From the NCBI RefSeq assembly GCF_010726765.1, contig NZ_AP022601.1:2914001-2978000 (forward strand): DNA of 64,000 nt, written 5' to 3'. Below are positions 41,788 to 50,451 of the stretch, piece by piece. The position numbers and the translations under genes were made by a program. The notes below the pieces were generated by a model. The model was not told the DNA's origin and did no database searches. It saw only the letters and a program-made list of their open reading frames with translations. The first letter of the stretch is position 1; each line of letters begins with the position of its first letter. The DNA is from Mycobacterium gallinarum. Its GTDB lineage: Bacteria; Actinomycetota; Actinomycetes; Mycobacteriales; Mycobacteriaceae.

Positions 41788-43455
41788 CTAATCCGAGTGC
41801 AACCGTCCGAGCGATAGCCGCAAGGTGCGCTGGACACCGATCTCCGCCAGGAACCGCTCGTCGTGGCTGACCACCACGAATGCCCCCTGATAGGCGTTCA
41901 ACGCCGATTCCAGCTGCCCGACGCTGACCAGGTCGAGATTGTTGGTCGGCTCGTCGAGCAATAGCAGCTGCGGCGCCGGTTCGGCGTAGAGCACGCATGC
42001 CAGCGTCGCGCGCAACAGTTCGCCGCCCGAGAGCGCCGAGACCGGCAGGTGGATGCGGTTGCCGCGAAACAGGAACCGGGCCAGCAGGTGCATCCGCCGG
42101 GTTTCGGAAAGGCTGGGCGCGTACGCGGCGAGGCTTTGCGCGACGGTGGCGTCGGGGCTGAGCAGGTCGAGTCGCTGAGACAGATACGCCACGCGGCCGT
42201 CGGCACGGGCGACGGTTCCGGAGTCGGGCGCCGCTTCCCCTGAATCTGATGTCGCCGCCGGGGCGGCTCCGGCGATGATGCGCAGCAGCGTCGACTTGCC
42301 CGCGCCGTTGGGCCCGGTGAGCGCGATGCGTTCAGGGCCGCGGATGGTCAGATCGGCATCGGTGACCAGCGCCCGGCCGCCGCGGTGCGCGGTCAGGCCT
42401 TCGGCCCGCACGACCATGCGCCCAGCGGGAACGTTCGTCTCGGGAAGCTCCAGCACCAGCACGTCGTCATCGCGCAGTGCGCGTTCCGCCTCGTCGAGAC
42501 GGTTCTTGGCGTCGGCGACACGCGCCGCGTTCACCCCGTCGATCCGGCCTGCGGACTCCTGCGCTCTGCGCTTCATCGCGCCCGCGACGATCTTCGGCAG
42601 CCCGGCATCCTTGATGTTGCGCGCGGCCGTGGACGACCGCTTCGCCGCGCGCTCGCGCGACTGCTGCATTTCGCGCTTCTCGCGCCTGAGGTGTTGTTCG
42701 GCGTTGCGGATGTTGCCCTCGGCGACCCGCTGCGCCTCGCTGACCGCTTCTTCGTACATCGTGAAATTGCCGCCGTAGAAAAGCATTTCGCCGTGTTCGA
42801 TGTCGCCGCCGGGGCGGCTCCCGCGGTGCAGCTCGGCGATGCGGTCCATGCGGTCGAGCAGCACGCGGTCGTGGCTGACCAGCAGCAGACAGCCGGTGAA
42901 GTCGTCGAGCGCGTCGTACAACTTGTGCCGGGCGTCGACGTCGAGGTTGTTGGTCGGCTCGTCGAGCAGCAGGACGTCGGGTTGTGCGAGCAGTTGCGCG
43001 GCCAGCCCGAGGGAGACGACCTCGCCGCCGGACAGCGAGCCCAGCCGCCGGTCGAGCTCGAGGTGGCCAAGGCCGAGCCGGTCGAGCTGGACGCGGCCGC
43101 GTTCCTCGACATCCCAGTCGTCGCCGATCGCGGCGAACACGTCGTCGCCGGCGTCACCGTCGGCCAACGCGTTGAGTGCGTCGATGACGTGCGCTATGCC
43201 CAGCACTTCGGCGACGGTCTTGTCCGTAGTGAATGGCAGCGTCTGCGGCAGATAGGCGACGGAGCCGTCGACGCTGATCGAACCGCCGGTGGGTTTGCGA
43301 TCGCCGACGATCAGCTGCAGCAGCGTGCTCTTACCCGCGCCGTTGGGGGCGACCAGGCCGGTGCGGCCCTCGCCGAGGGTGAACGTCAGATCCGTGAACA
43401 GCGGGGTGCCGTCTGCGAACGCGAATGACAAAGCAGAACAAGTGATGGAAGACAT
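41788..43455 (-). CDS. ABC-F family ATPase (ribosome-associated type)
   Basis: This 555-residue protein contains two ATP-binding cassettes and no membrane domain. Walker A motifs read [11 protein letters not shown] (about 37-47) and [11 protein letters not shown] (second half), signatures [11 protein letters not shown] and [11 protein letters not shown], and a charged ~90-residue linker joins them, as in ABC-F proteins. ABC-F members act at the ribosomal E site, some protecting against antibiotics; which applies here is unknown. Two copies of a dispersed repeat add 10-11 residues at HRG/EM and at GAAP/DSG. A 14-bp palindrome sits one base before the ATG. Confidence 0.85.
   Translation of the reverse strand: MSSITCSALSFAFADGTPLFTDLTFTLGEGRTGLVAPNGAGKSTLLQLIVGDRKPTGGSISVDGSVAYLPQTLPFTTDKTVAEVLGIAHVIDALNALADGDAGDDVFAAIGDDWDVEERGRVQLDRLGLGHLELDRRLGSLSGGEVVSLGLAAQLLAQPDVLLLDEPTNNLDVDARHKLYDALDDFTGCLLLVSHDRVLLDRMDRIAELHRGSRPGGDIEHGEMLFYGGNFTMYEEAVSEAQRVAEGNIRNAEQHLRREKREMQQSRERAAKRSSTAARNIKDAGLPKIVAGAMKRRAQESAGRIDGVNAARVADAKNRLDEAERALRDDDVLVLELPETNVPAGRMVVRAEGLTAHRGGRALVTDADLTIRGPERIALTGPNGAGKSTLLRIIAGAAPAATSDSGEAAPDSGTVARADGRVAYLSQRLDLLSPDATVAQSLAAYAPSLSETRRMHLLARFLFRGNRIHLPVSALSGGELLRATLACVLYAEPAPQLLLLDEPTNNLDLVSVGQLESALNAYQGAFVVVSHDERFLAEIGVQRTLRLSLGRLHSD
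42251..42270 (-). repeat. Dispersed palindromic repeat, copy B (inside ABC-F gene)
   Basis: GTCGCCGCCGGGGCGGCTCC on the + strand, identical to copies A and C. Here the ABC-F frame reads the repeat as GAAPAAT, inside the second nucleotide-binding domain just after the Walker A helix ([10 protein letters not shown]). The protein shows GAAP before and EAAP after the inserted stretch, as if a short target had been duplicated. Confidence 0.8.
42802..42821 (-). repeat. Dispersed palindromic repeat, copy C (inside ABC-F gene)
   Basis: The same 20 bases as copies A and B, in the same orientation. Three further bases (ATC on the coding strand) are shared with copy B. The ABC-F frame reads it as GSRPGGDI, a different frame from copy B, between AELHRG and [10 protein letters not shown] of the first nucleotide-binding domain. 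Confidence 0.8.
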
Positions 43456-43456
43456 G

Positions 43457-43470
43457 CGAGAGATCTCTCG
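43457..43470. promoter_or_regulatory. 14-bp perfect palindrome abutting the ABC-F start codon
   Basis: CGAGAGATCTCTCG reads identically on both strands and ends one base before the ATG (43455-43453). It contains the only purine-rich stretch that could act as a Shine-Dalgarno (GAGAGA). It could be an operator or an mRNA hairpin that hides the ribosome binding site. Confidence 0.6.
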
Positions 43471-43540
43471 TAACTGAAACGACTGAAATCGGATTGCCGG
43501 AGTCGTTGTCTCACCGCACGCTTCCAGCGTACGGACGCGG

Positions 43541-44608
43541 TCAACCGATTAAATATCTCCGCAGCGTGTCGGTGGCCGCGGTGATGGCTGCGGTGTCGAC
43601 GCGCTCGTCGACCCGGTGGGCAAGGTTCGGATCACCGGGCCCGTAGTTGACGGCGGGGATGCCGAGCGCCGCGAACCGTGCGACGTCGGTCCAGCCGTAC
43701 TTCGCCCGCACCTGTCCCCCGGCGGCATCCACCAGCGCCGCGGCGGCGGGTGCGCTGAGGCCCGGCAGGGCACCGCTGGCCGAGTCGGTCAGCTCGATCT
43801 CGACATCGAGCCCGTCGAACACCTCGTGCACATGCGCGGTGGCGTCGGCGACGCTGCGGTCCGGGGCGAACCGGAAGTTGACCGTCACCGAGGAGGCATC
43901 GGGAATCACGTTGCCCGCGATCCCGCCGTCGATGCGCACCGCCGACAACCCCTCGCGATACGTGCAGCCGTCGATGTCGACGTTGCGCGCCTGATACGCC
44001 GAAAGCCGGTCCAGCACGGCGCCGAGCTTGTGGATTGCGTTGTCGCCCAACCAGGATCGCGCCGAGTGCGCACGGGTGCCCGCGGCTCTGATGACGACGC
44101 GCAGCGTGCCCTGGCAGCCGGCCTCGATGTACCCGCCGGAAGGCTCGCCGAGGATGGCCACGTCGGCCTGCAACCACTCGGGCAGCTCGCGTTCGATGCG
44201 GCCGAGACCGTTGGCCGCCGCCTCGATCTCCTCGCAGTCGTACATCACGAGCGTGATGTCGTGCTGGGGCTCGGTGACCGTCGCGGCCAGGTGCAGGAAG
44301 ACGGCGTCCCCGGATTTCATGTCCGACGTGCCACAGCCGTGCAGTTCGCCGTCGGCCATCCGGCTGGGCAAGTTGTCGGCGGCGGGAACGGTGTCGATGT
44401 GTCCGGCGAGCAGCACGCGCGACGGCCGGCCCAGGTTGGTGCGGGCGAGCACCGCGTCGGCGTTGCGCACGATCTCGAATCCGGTCGTCTGCTCGCGCAG
44501 GGCGGCCTCGATCTCGTCGGCGATGCGTCGCTCGCTGCGCGATTCGCTGGGGATGTCCACCAGCGCCGCGGTCAAGGCGATCGGGTCGCCGTGCAGATCA
44601 AGAGCCAC
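43541..44608 (-). CDS. dapE: Succinyl-diaminopimelate desuccinylase
   Basis: This 355-residue M20-family zinc hydrolase makes LL-diaminopimelate for lysine and peptidoglycan. Metal and catalytic motifs are [31 protein letters not shown] and LGEPSGG. It matches Rv1202 (about 354). The GTG start is 24 bases from the divergent dapD start, the preceding enzyme of the same pathway branch. TAACGT lies 7 bases upstream. The ABC-F gene begins 85 bases downstream on the same strand. Confidence 0.94.
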   Translation of the reverse strand: MALDLHGDPIALTAALVDIPSESRSERRIADEIEAALREQTTGFEIVRNADAVLARTNLGRPSRVLLAGHIDTVPAADNLPSRMADGELHGCGTSDMKSGDAVFLHLAATVTEPQHDITLVMYDCEEIEAAANGLGRIERELPEWLQADVAILGEPSGGYIEAGCQGTLRVVIRAAGTRAHSARSWLGDNAIHKLGAVLDRLSAYQARNVDIDGCTYREGLSAVRIDGGIAGNVIPDASSVTVNFRFAPDRSVADATAHVHEVFDGLDVEIELTDSASGALPGLSAPAAAALVDAAGGQVRAKYGWTDVARFAALGIPAVNYGPGDPNLAHRVDERVDTAAITAATDTLRRYLIG

Positions 44609-44615
44609 CTGCCTG

Positions 44616-44625
44616 ACGTTAGTCT
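44616..44625. promoter_or_regulatory. Overlapping divergent -10 elements of dapE and dapD
   Basis: For dapE, TAACGT on the reverse strand (44621-44616) is 7 bases before the GTG. For dapD, TAGTCT on the forward strand (44620-44625) is 7 bases before the GTG. They share positions 44620-44621, so RNA polymerase should be unable to open both at once. Confidence 0.55.
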
Positions 44626-44632
44626 GAGCGGC

Positions 44633-45589
44633 GTGACTTCTGCTGCAGGTATAGGCCTGGCGACACTCGCGGCCGACGGAACCGTCCTGGACACGTGGTT
44701 TCCGGCACCGGAACTGGGCCCAGAATCGGGCACGGACGGCCCCGCGGGCACGACCCGGCTGTCGGTCGCCGAGATTCCGGAAGAGCTGGGCGTACTGACC
44801 GGCCCCGACGAGGACCGTGGCGTCGAGATCGTGGCCGTCCGCACCACCATCTCGTCACTGGAGGACAAGGCCACCGACGCCTACGACGTGTATCTGCGGT
44901 TGCACCTGTTGTCCCACCGGCTGGTGCCGCCGCACGGACTGAACGCCGACGGCTTCTTCGGTCTGCTGACCAATGTGGTGTGGACCAATCACGGACCGTG
45001 CGCGGTCGAAGGCTTCGAGATCGTGCGGGCGCGACTGCGCCGACGCAGCCCGGTGACCGTCTACGGCGTCGACAAGTTCCCCCGAATGGTGGACTACGTG
45101 CTGCCGTCGGGAGTGCGCGTGGCCGACGCCGACCGTGTGCGCCTTGGCGCGCACCTGGCCTCCGGCACCACGGTGATGCACGAGGGCTTCGTCAACTTCA
45201 ATGCGGGGACCCTGGGCAATTCGATGGTGGAGGGCCGCATCTCGGCGGGCGTGGTCGTCGGGGACGGCTCCGACGTCGGCGGCGGCGCGTCGATCATGGG
45301 GACGCTGTCGGGTGGCGGGACCGAGGTGATCTCGGTGGGCCGGCGCTGCCTGCTCGGTGCCAATGCCGGGCTGGGTATCTCGCTGGGCGACGACTGCGTG
45401 GTCGAGGCCGGTCTCTACGTCACCGCGGGCACCAAGGTGCAGACCGCCGACGGCCAGACGGTCAAGGCGCGCGAACTCTCGGGTGCCAACAATCTGCTGT
45501 TCCGGCGCAATTCGGTGACCGGAGCCGTAGAGGTGGTCAAACGGGACGGCACCGGCATCACGCTGAACGAGGCCCTGCACGCCAACTGA
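44633..45589 (+). CDS. dapD: Tetrahydrodipicolinate N-succinyltransferase
   Basis: This 318-residue enzyme transfers succinyl from succinyl-CoA to tetrahydrodipicolinate in the diaminopimelate/lysine pathway. It has an N-terminal alpha/beta domain and a C-terminal left-handed beta-helix with hexapeptide repeats ([20 protein letters not shown], then [11 protein letters not shown]). [14 protein letters not shown] is also characteristic. It is the actinobacterial type, like Rv1201c (about 317). The GTG at 44633 is chosen because similarity begins at [13 protein letters not shown] and TAGTCT is 7 bases upstream; a much longer upstream frame is spurious. Confidence 0.94.
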   Translation: MTSAAGIGLATLAADGTVLDTWFPAPELGPESGTDGPAGTTRLSVAEIPEELGVLTGPDEDRGVEIVAVRTTISSLEDKATDAYDVYLRLHLLSHRLVPPHGLNADGFFGLLTNVVWTNHGPCAVEGFEIVRARLRRRSPVTVYGVDKFPRMVDYVLPSGVRVADADRVRLGAHLASGTTVMHEGFVNFNAGTLGNSMVEGRISAGVVVGDGSDVGGGASIMGTLSGGGTEVISVGRRCLLGANAGLGISLGDDCVVEAGLYVTAGTKVQTADGQTVKARELSGANNLLFRRNSVTGAVEVVKRDGTGITLNEALHAN

Positions 45590-45604
45590 GCGCGTCAAAT
45601 CTCC

Positions 45605-46183
45605 TCAGCCCGTCGCGTTCGGTTTCAGCGGCGGGCAGCGGCCCTGGTCATCGGTTGCCAGTTCGAAATGCCAGATCTCATTGGCATAGATCTGGCACAG
45701 GCCGAACGGCCTGCCGTTGGCGATCAACCATCTGTCGGCTTCCACCGGGGTGATGTCGACGGCCCTGCCCTCGACATGTTTGGACGTGTCCGGCGACGCG
45801 ACGAACTGCCGTGCCACGTCGACGCTCCCGTAGGTGCGCACCCCGTCATCGAACAAGCGCTGCTGGAATCCCCTTGTGCGCCAACCCGAATTGATACGGA
45901 TGTCGACGTTCTCGGTCGCGGCTTGGCGCGTGGCTTCCTGAATCGCGGACAGCAGTGCGGGGTCCAGCAGTCCGACGATGGGGTTGGCCACGTCGAAGGG
46001 GCTCAACGTGACTCCGTCGGGCAGCCAGCCGCCGAAGGTGTCGATCGCTCCCGTTCCGATGTCGAGCGATCCGCCGGTGTCGCCGGGCGGCGGCGGTGGC
46101 GGCGGTTGCGCGTGCGCCGTCGCACACGAAGCCAGCAGCAGCGCGCCCACTACCGCGGACACGCGGAACACCCGCACGGTCAA
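45605..46183 (-). CDS. VanY-like D-alanyl-D-alanine carboxypeptidase, exported
   Basis: This 192-residue protein has a signal peptide (possible lipobox LASC with C20), a proline run (PPPPPPPG) and a peptidase M15B domain. Zinc ligands are H136 in SKHVEGRAVD, D143 in the same motif and H172 in IWHFE. It should trim peptidoglycan stem peptides outside the membrane. The frame opens with TTG overlapping the VOC stop (TTGA); a GTG two codons later (46177) is an alternative. It is the last of the fadD36-VOC-VanY run. Confidence 0.87.
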   Translation of the reverse strand: MTVRVFRVSAVVGALLLASCATAHAQPPPPPPPGDTGGSLDIGTGAIDTFGGWLPDGVTLSPFDVANPIVGLLDPALLSAIQEATRQAATENVDIRINSGWRTRGFQQRLFDDGVRTYGSVDVARQFVASPDTSKHVEGRAVDITPVEADRWLIANGRPFGLCQIYANEIWHFELATDDQGRCPPLKPNATG

Positions 46184-46536
46184 TCGTCTGTGGCAGCGAG
46201 AATGCAGAATTCGTTGCCCTCCGGGTCCGCCAGCACTACCCAGCTCTCGTCGCCCCGCTGCCCGACGTCGACCCGCCGCGCACCAAGGGCCAGCACCCGA
46301 TCCACTTCAGCCTGCTGATCGTCGGGACGGAAGTCGAGGTGAATGCGATTCTTGACCACCTTCTCGTCGGGAACCGCGATGAAAATCCAGTTCACTCCGG
46401 CACCGGGAGGTGCGTGCAGCACGACGTCGCCGTCCTCATCGACGTCATGCGGCCAGTCCAGCACCTGTGACCACCAGCGACCCAGAGCTGTGGCGTCGCG
46501 GGCGTCGATACAGATCTCGTCGAATTTCAAGCCCAT
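46180..46536 (-). CDS. VOC-superfamily (glyoxalase-like) protein
   Basis: This 118-residue single VOC domain begins MGLKFDEICIDARDATALGR and includes LDWPHDVDEDGDVVLHAPP, then VVKNRIHLDFRPDD and ending EGNEFCIL. It resembles the small stand-alone glyoxalase/bleomycin-resistance-like proteins common in actinobacteria (the Glyoxalase_6 type). The reaction is unknown. Its ATG shares a base with the fadD36 stop, and its stop overlaps the VanY start, so all three are likely co-translated. Confidence 0.85.
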   Translation of the reverse strand: MGLKFDEICIDARDATALGRWWSQVLDWPHDVDEDGDVVLHAPPGAGVNWIFIAVPDEKVVKNRIHLDFRPDDQQAEVDRVLALGARRVDVGQRGDESWVVLADPEGNEFCILAATDD

Positions 46537-47951
46537 TACTCGGCTCCCCCTCGTTGCGCCAGCTCCTTCTTCAACACCTTGCCCATCGCGTTGCGCGGGA
46601 GGCTTTCGACGACCCGCACCTCCCGCGGTCGCTTGTGCACCGAAAGCTCCTGGGCGACAAAGTCGATGAGCGTCTGCGGATCCGCATCGCCGACGACGAA
46701 CGCGACGATTCGCTGGCCGAGATCGTCGTCCGGGACACCCACCACGGCGGCTTCCGTCACGCCGGCGTGCCCGAGCAACGCGGTCTCGATCTCCCCGGCA
46801 CCCACCCGAAAACCGCCGGTCTTGATCAGGTCGACCGACTCGCGGCCGACGATGCGGTGCATACCGTCGGCATCGACGACCGCAACGTCGCCCGTGTGAT
46901 ACCAGCCGTCGGTGTCCAGCACCTCGGCGGTCGCGTCGGGACGATTGAGGTAACCGTCGAACAATGTGGCACCCCGAAGATGAAGCCGTCCAATGGTTTC
47001 ACCGTCATGCGCCACCGCAGCACCGGACTCGTCGAGTAGCCGCGTTTCGATTCCCGTCAGCGCCAGGCCGACCCACCCAGGCCGGCGCTCACCGTCGGCG
47101 CGCGTGCTGATCGTGATCAGCGACTCGGTGGACCCGTAGCGTTCGATGGGTCGGTGTCCCGTCAGTTCGGCGAGCCGCTCGAAAACGGGAACCGGCAGCG
47201 GTGCGCTGCCGGAGACCAGCAGGCGAGCGGACGCGAGCGCCGACGCCGACGCGGAGTCGTCAGCAATCCGCGACCACACGGTGGGAATGGCGAAGTACAG
47301 TGACCCCCCTGCGGCGGCGTAGCGGTCGGGTTTCGGTTTTCCGGTGTGCACGAACCGATTTCCGATGCGCAGCGAACCGAGCAGACCGAGCACCAACCCG
47401 TGCACGTGGTACAGCGGCAGTCCATGCACCAAAGTGTCCTCGGGCGTCCACTGCCAGGCCTGCGCCAGCGCGTCGATGTCCGCGGCCACGGCGCGCCGGC
47501 TCACGATCGCCCCCTTGGGCGGACCCGTGGTGCCCGACGTGTAGATGATCAGTGCCGTCGCATCGGGGTGCGGTTCCGCGTAGCGGTGCCACGAGCGTGC
47601 GTGCATCCGTACGGGTATGTGCTGCAGCCCGCCGGTGTCCGCCGGCTTCTCCCCCAGCCACGCCTGGGCACCGGAGTCGGTGAGGATGTGTGCACGTTCG
47701 GCAATTCCGACGTCGGCGGGCACCGGGACCACGGGCACCCCGGCGATCAGGCAGCCCGTCACCGCCAGCACGGTCGTGGCGGTCGGGGTCGCGAGCACGG
47801 CGACACGGTGTGCACCTGCCACGCGCTCGGCGACCGAGGTCGCGGCGCCGACCAGGTCGCTACGGCTCAGCACCGCTCCATCGATGCGCACGGCGTCGCC
47901 GATGTCGGCGCCTGCCGCCACTGTCGCGGGGTTCAAGGAGGACAGCAGCAC
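46536..47951 (-). CDS. fadD36: FadD36, acyl-CoA synthetase (malonyl-CoA ligase-like)
   Basis: This 471-residue adenylate-forming enzyme has LIIYTSGTTGPPKGAIVS as AMP-binding motif (about 140-157), the loop YGSTESL, and WYHTGDVAVVDADGMHRIVG with the catalytic lysine near RNAMGKVLKKEL. It is short for the family and matches Rv1193, sometimes called a malonyl-CoA-type ligase. The GTG at 47949-47951 is chosen: TATCCT is 7 bases upstream, and the longer frame overlaps the divergent NUDIX gene. Confidence 0.92.
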   Translation of the reverse strand: MLLSSLNPATVAAGADIGDAVRIDGAVLSRSDLVGAATSVAERVAGAHRVAVLATPTATTVLAVTGCLIAGVPVVPVPADVGIAERAHILTDSGAQAWLGEKPADTGGLQHIPVRMHARSWHRYAEPHPDATALIIYTSGTTGPPKGAIVSRRAVAADIDALAQAWQWTPEDTLVHGLPLYHVHGLVLGLLGSLRIGNRFVHTGKPKPDRYAAAGGSLYFAIPTVWSRIADDSASASALASARLLVSGSAPLPVPVFERLAELTGHRPIERYGSTESLITISTRADGERRPGWVGLALTGIETRLLDESGAAVAHDGETIGRLHLRGATLFDGYLNRPDATAEVLDTDGWYHTGDVAVVDADGMHRIVGRESVDLIKTGGFRVGAGEIETALLGHAGVTEAAVVGVPDDDLGQRIVAFVVGDADPQTLIDFVAQELSVHKRPREVRVVESLPRNAMGKVLKKELAQRGGAE

Positions 47952-47958
47952 GTTCGTG

Positions 47959-47966
47959 AGGATACT
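47959..47966. promoter_or_regulatory. Overlapping divergent -10 elements of fadD36 and NUDIX gene
   Basis: For fadD36, TATCCT on the reverse strand (47964-47959) is 7 bases before its GTG. For the NUDIX gene, GATACT on the forward strand (47961-47966) is 6 bases before its GTG. The hexamers share 4 bases, an even tighter overlap than at dapE/dapD. Confidence 0.5.
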
Positions 47967-47972
47967 GGGCGC

Positions 47973-48521
47973 GTGGATTTCATCGAGACAGTTGCTTCGC
48001 GGCAGATCTACCGGAACAACTGGTTCTCGCTGCGCGAAGACGATATTCGTCGGCCCGACGGCAGCGACGGCATTTACGCGGTCGTCGACAAACCGACGTA
48101 CGCGCTGGTGATCGCGCAGCAGGGCGATCGGCTCCACCTGGTGGAGCAGTATCGCTACCCGTTGGGCATGCGGCGCTGGGAGTTCCCCCAGGGCACCGTG
48201 CAGGACGACACCGATCCCGAGCCGTTCGAGCTTGCCGCGCGGGAATTGCGTGAGGAGACGGGGCTGCGCGCCGAGGCGATGACGATCATCGGGCAGCTCG
48301 ACGTCGCGCCGGGGATGAGCAGCCAGCGCGGCCTGGTGTTTCATGCGACGGGTATCACCGAAGGCGAACACGCCCGTGAACACGAGGAACAGGACATGCG
48401 CAGCGCATGGTTTGCCCGCACCGAGGTGGAGCGGATGATGCGCGACGGCGACATCACCGACGCCCAGTCCATCGCGGCGTATGCGCTGTTGCTGTTGTCG
48501 CAAACGCCGCCGTTCCGATGA
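47973..48521 (+). CDS. NUDIX hydrolase (ADP-ribose pyrophosphatase-like)
   Basis: This 182-residue NUDIX protein has the helix motif RELREETGL (residues R-E-x2-E-E of the NUDIX box), preceded by FPQGTVQDD and PFELAA. The first glutamate of the box is displaced by one position relative to the strict G-x5-E-x7 pattern. KPTYALVIAQQ and LVEQYRYPLGMRRWEFP place it with ADP-ribose/nucleoside-sugar pyrophosphatases. The GTG start is 21 bases from the divergent fadD36 start. Confidence 0.88.
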   Translation: MDFIETVASRQIYRNNWFSLREDDIRRPDGSDGIYAVVDKPTYALVIAQQGDRLHLVEQYRYPLGMRRWEFPQGTVQDDTDPEPFELAARELREETGLRAEAMTIIGQLDVAPGMSSQRGLVFHATGITEGEHAREHEEQDMRSAWFARTEVERMMRDGDITDAQSIAAYALLLLSQTPPFR

Positions 48522-48550
48522 GTTCTGAGCCGTGCCGTGGTCTACCCCGT

Positions 48551-48946
48551 ATGAGCGACGAGGCGACCATCCGCAAACTGATCACCGATTGGGCCGCGGC
48601 GGTCCATACGGGCGATCTTGATTCTGTGCTGGCAGACCACGATTCGGACATCGTGATGTTCGATGTCCCACCGCCGTACCGGGGTGTGCGCGGCATGGAC
48701 GAATACCGGGGTTCCTGGCCGCCGTTCTTCGAGTTTCAGCGTCAGGGCGCGTCATTCGACATCGAAGAACTCGACGTGACGGCGGGCGAGGATGTCGCGT
48801 TCGCGTGGGCGCTGCTGCGGTGCGGCAAGCCCGAGGAATTCGAGTCCAACCCCGACAACAGGCTGAGGCTGACGATAGGGCTGCGCAAGCGCGACGGCCG
48901 CTGGGTCGTCACCCACGAGCACCACTCGTTCTGCTTGACCGACTAG
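48551..48946 (+). CDS. SnoaL-like/ketosteroid-isomerase-like (NTF2 fold) protein
   Basis: This 131-residue NTF2-fold protein begins MSDEATIRKLITDWAAAVHT, with DLDSVLADHDSDIVMFDVPP and the C-terminal KRDGRWVVTHEHHSF typical of the calcium/calmodulin-dependent-kinase-association-like subgroup. The function may be ligand binding or isomerisation; no catalytic set is clear. It starts 29 bases after the NUDIX stop; an ATG overlapping that stop (48518) is an alternative start. Confidence 0.82.
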   Translation: MSDEATIRKLITDWAAAVHTGDLDSVLADHDSDIVMFDVPPPYRGVRGMDEYRGSWPPFFEFQRQGASFDIEELDVTAGEDVAFAWALLRCGKPEEFESNPDNRLRLTIGLRKRDGRWVVTHEHHSFCLTD

Positions 48947-48996
48947 CGCGGCGCGCCGTCGACGTCCGTCGGGCGTGCACGGATACCGTCACGATC

Positions 48997-49494
48997 GTGT
49001 CCAGGCGAACTCTCACCGCCGTGTTCGTCGCCGTCGTCCTGGGCAGCCTGGTGACCGCCCCGCACGCGCATGCCACGGGCCAGATCTGGAACGGCACGTT
49101 CTCGCTGCTGCGGTACGCGGCCTCGAAGACCGGCACGAGCATGGCCGCCCGGCAGCACGAGCCCGACTTCAGCGATGTGTACCTGTTTTCCACCGACTGT
49201 TCGACGGGCACCTGCGTGTCGACCGTCGTCGGCGGCCCCAAGCCCGCGAATCCGACGCTGCCGTTACCGCCCCGCTACACGTGGGACGGCATCCGATGGG
49301 TGCACGTCTACGACTGGCAGTGGGACTGTTATCTGGGCGAAGGCGTGCCGAAGCAGTGGAACCCGGCGCATTCGGTCGCGTACTACACCCCGCAAGCCGA
49401 CGGGACGCTACGCGGAGTCTGGCGCACCGATATCGACGGTGGACCGTGTGACGGCAGCGTCATCATGAACGTCGCGGCGTATCCCGCTCAGTGA
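48997..49494 (+). CDS. Exported conserved protein of unknown function
   Basis: This 165-residue protein has a clear signal peptide (TLTAVFVAVVLGSLVTAPHA, cleavage near AHA-T). The mature part has four cysteines in CSTGTC, WDCYLGEG and GPCDGS, suggesting two disulphides. It resembles the small secreted proteins of unknown function that are frequent in mycobacteria. The GTG at 48997 places the signal peptide at the N-terminus. Its end overlaps the convergent putA stop by 7 bases. I do not recognise a family with known function. Confidence 0.75.
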   Translation: MSRRTLTAVFVAVVLGSLVTAPHAHATGQIWNGTFSLLRYAASKTGTSMAARQHEPDFSDVYLFSTDCSTGTCVSTVVGGPKPANPTLPLPPRYTWDGIRWVHVYDWQWDCYLGEGVPKQWNPAHSVAYYTPQADGTLRGVWRTDIDGGPCDGSVIMNVAAYPAQ

Positions 49495-50450
49495 CGGCGT
49501 TCGGCCAGGGCACGCAGAAAGAAGGTCAGGTTGGCGGGCCGCTCGGCCAGTCGCCGCACGAAGTAGCCGTACCACTGCGTGCCGAACGGCACATAGACCC
49601 GGACGTGATTGCCCTCGGCGGCCAGCCTGCACTGCTCGGCGTCGCGGATTCCGTACAGCATCTGATATTCGAAATCGTCGACGCCCCTGTTGAACTCGCG
49701 CGTTAGGGCGGGAACCGCCTCGATGATCGCAGGATCGTGTGAGGCGACCATCGGATAGCCGTTGCCCGCCATCAGCACTCGCAGGCATGTGAGATAAGAC
49801 GCGGTGACGTCGTCACCATCGCGGTACGCCACCGATGCGGGCTCGTCGTACGCGCCCTTGCACAGCCGAATGCGCGCGCCAGAGGCGGCGAACTCCCTGC
49901 AGTCGGTCTCGGTGCGCCGCAGGTACGCCTGCAAAACCGTGCCCAGCCAACCGAACTCGGCGCGCAGGTCGCGGACGATGGACAGCGTCGAGTCCGTGGT
50001 CGAGTGGTCCTCGGCGTCGACGGTGACCCAAGCGCCGGCACGCTGCGCCCGCTCGCAGATGGTGTGGGCGTTCTCTAGCGCGATCTTCTCGCCGTCGCGG
50101 GGCAACGCCTGCCCCAGCGCCGACAGCTTCAGTGACACCTCGAGCGGGCGCACCGCCGCCGCGGGCTCGTCGCGACGGTCCAGCGCATCGAGCAATGCCA
50201 GGTAGGCGTCGACGGTGGCGTTCGCCGCGTCGACGTCGGTGACGTCCTCGCCGAGATAGTCGATCGACACCAGGCGCTCCGAATTCCGCAACTGCGCAAC
50301 GGAGTCCAGCGCATGCGCCACCGTCTCACCGGGTACGAAGCGGTGCACCACCTGCCGGGTGACGGGCAGGCGCTCCGCTGTGCGGCGCAATCCGTCCGAC
50401 CGGCTGACAGCCATGATCGCCGGGCGCGCGACCCGCTCGAAGACACCCAC
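49488..50450 (-). CDS. putA: Proline dehydrogenase (PruB/PutA-type, monofunctional)
   Basis: This 320-residue FAD-dependent TIM-barrel enzyme oxidises proline to pyrroline-5-carboxylate. Characteristic stretches are VSLKLSALGQALPRDGE, TVDAEDHSTTDSTL, RIRLCKGAYDEPASVAYRDG and FEYQMLYGIRDAEQ near the C-terminus. It matches Rv1188. It begins 1 base after the rocA stop, so the second enzyme of the pathway is encoded first in the operon. The product is taken directly by RocA. Confidence 0.94.
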   Translation of the reverse strand: MGVFERVARPAIMAVSRSDGLRRTAERLPVTRQVVHRFVPGETVAHALDSVAQLRNSERLVSIDYLGEDVTDVDAANATVDAYLALLDALDRRDEPAAAVRPLEVSLKLSALGQALPRDGEKIALENAHTICERAQRAGAWVTVDAEDHSTTDSTLSIVRDLRAEFGWLGTVLQAYLRRTETDCREFAASGARIRLCKGAYDEPASVAYRDGDDVTASYLTCLRVLMAGNGYPMVASHDPAIIEAVPALTREFNRGVDDFEYQMLYGIRDAEQCRLAAEGNHVRVYVPFGTQWYGYFVRRLAERPANLTFFLRALAERRH

Positions 50451-50451
50451 G

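Noticed and set aside
43616..44632. DapD with a 339-residue N-terminal extension
   Set aside because: The extension is antisense to dapE; DapD proteins begin at the [13 protein letters not shown] segment.
46536..48503. FadD36 extended to 655 residues
   Set aside because: The extra N-terminus is antisense to the NUDIX gene; similarity to FadD36 begins at the GTG at 47951.
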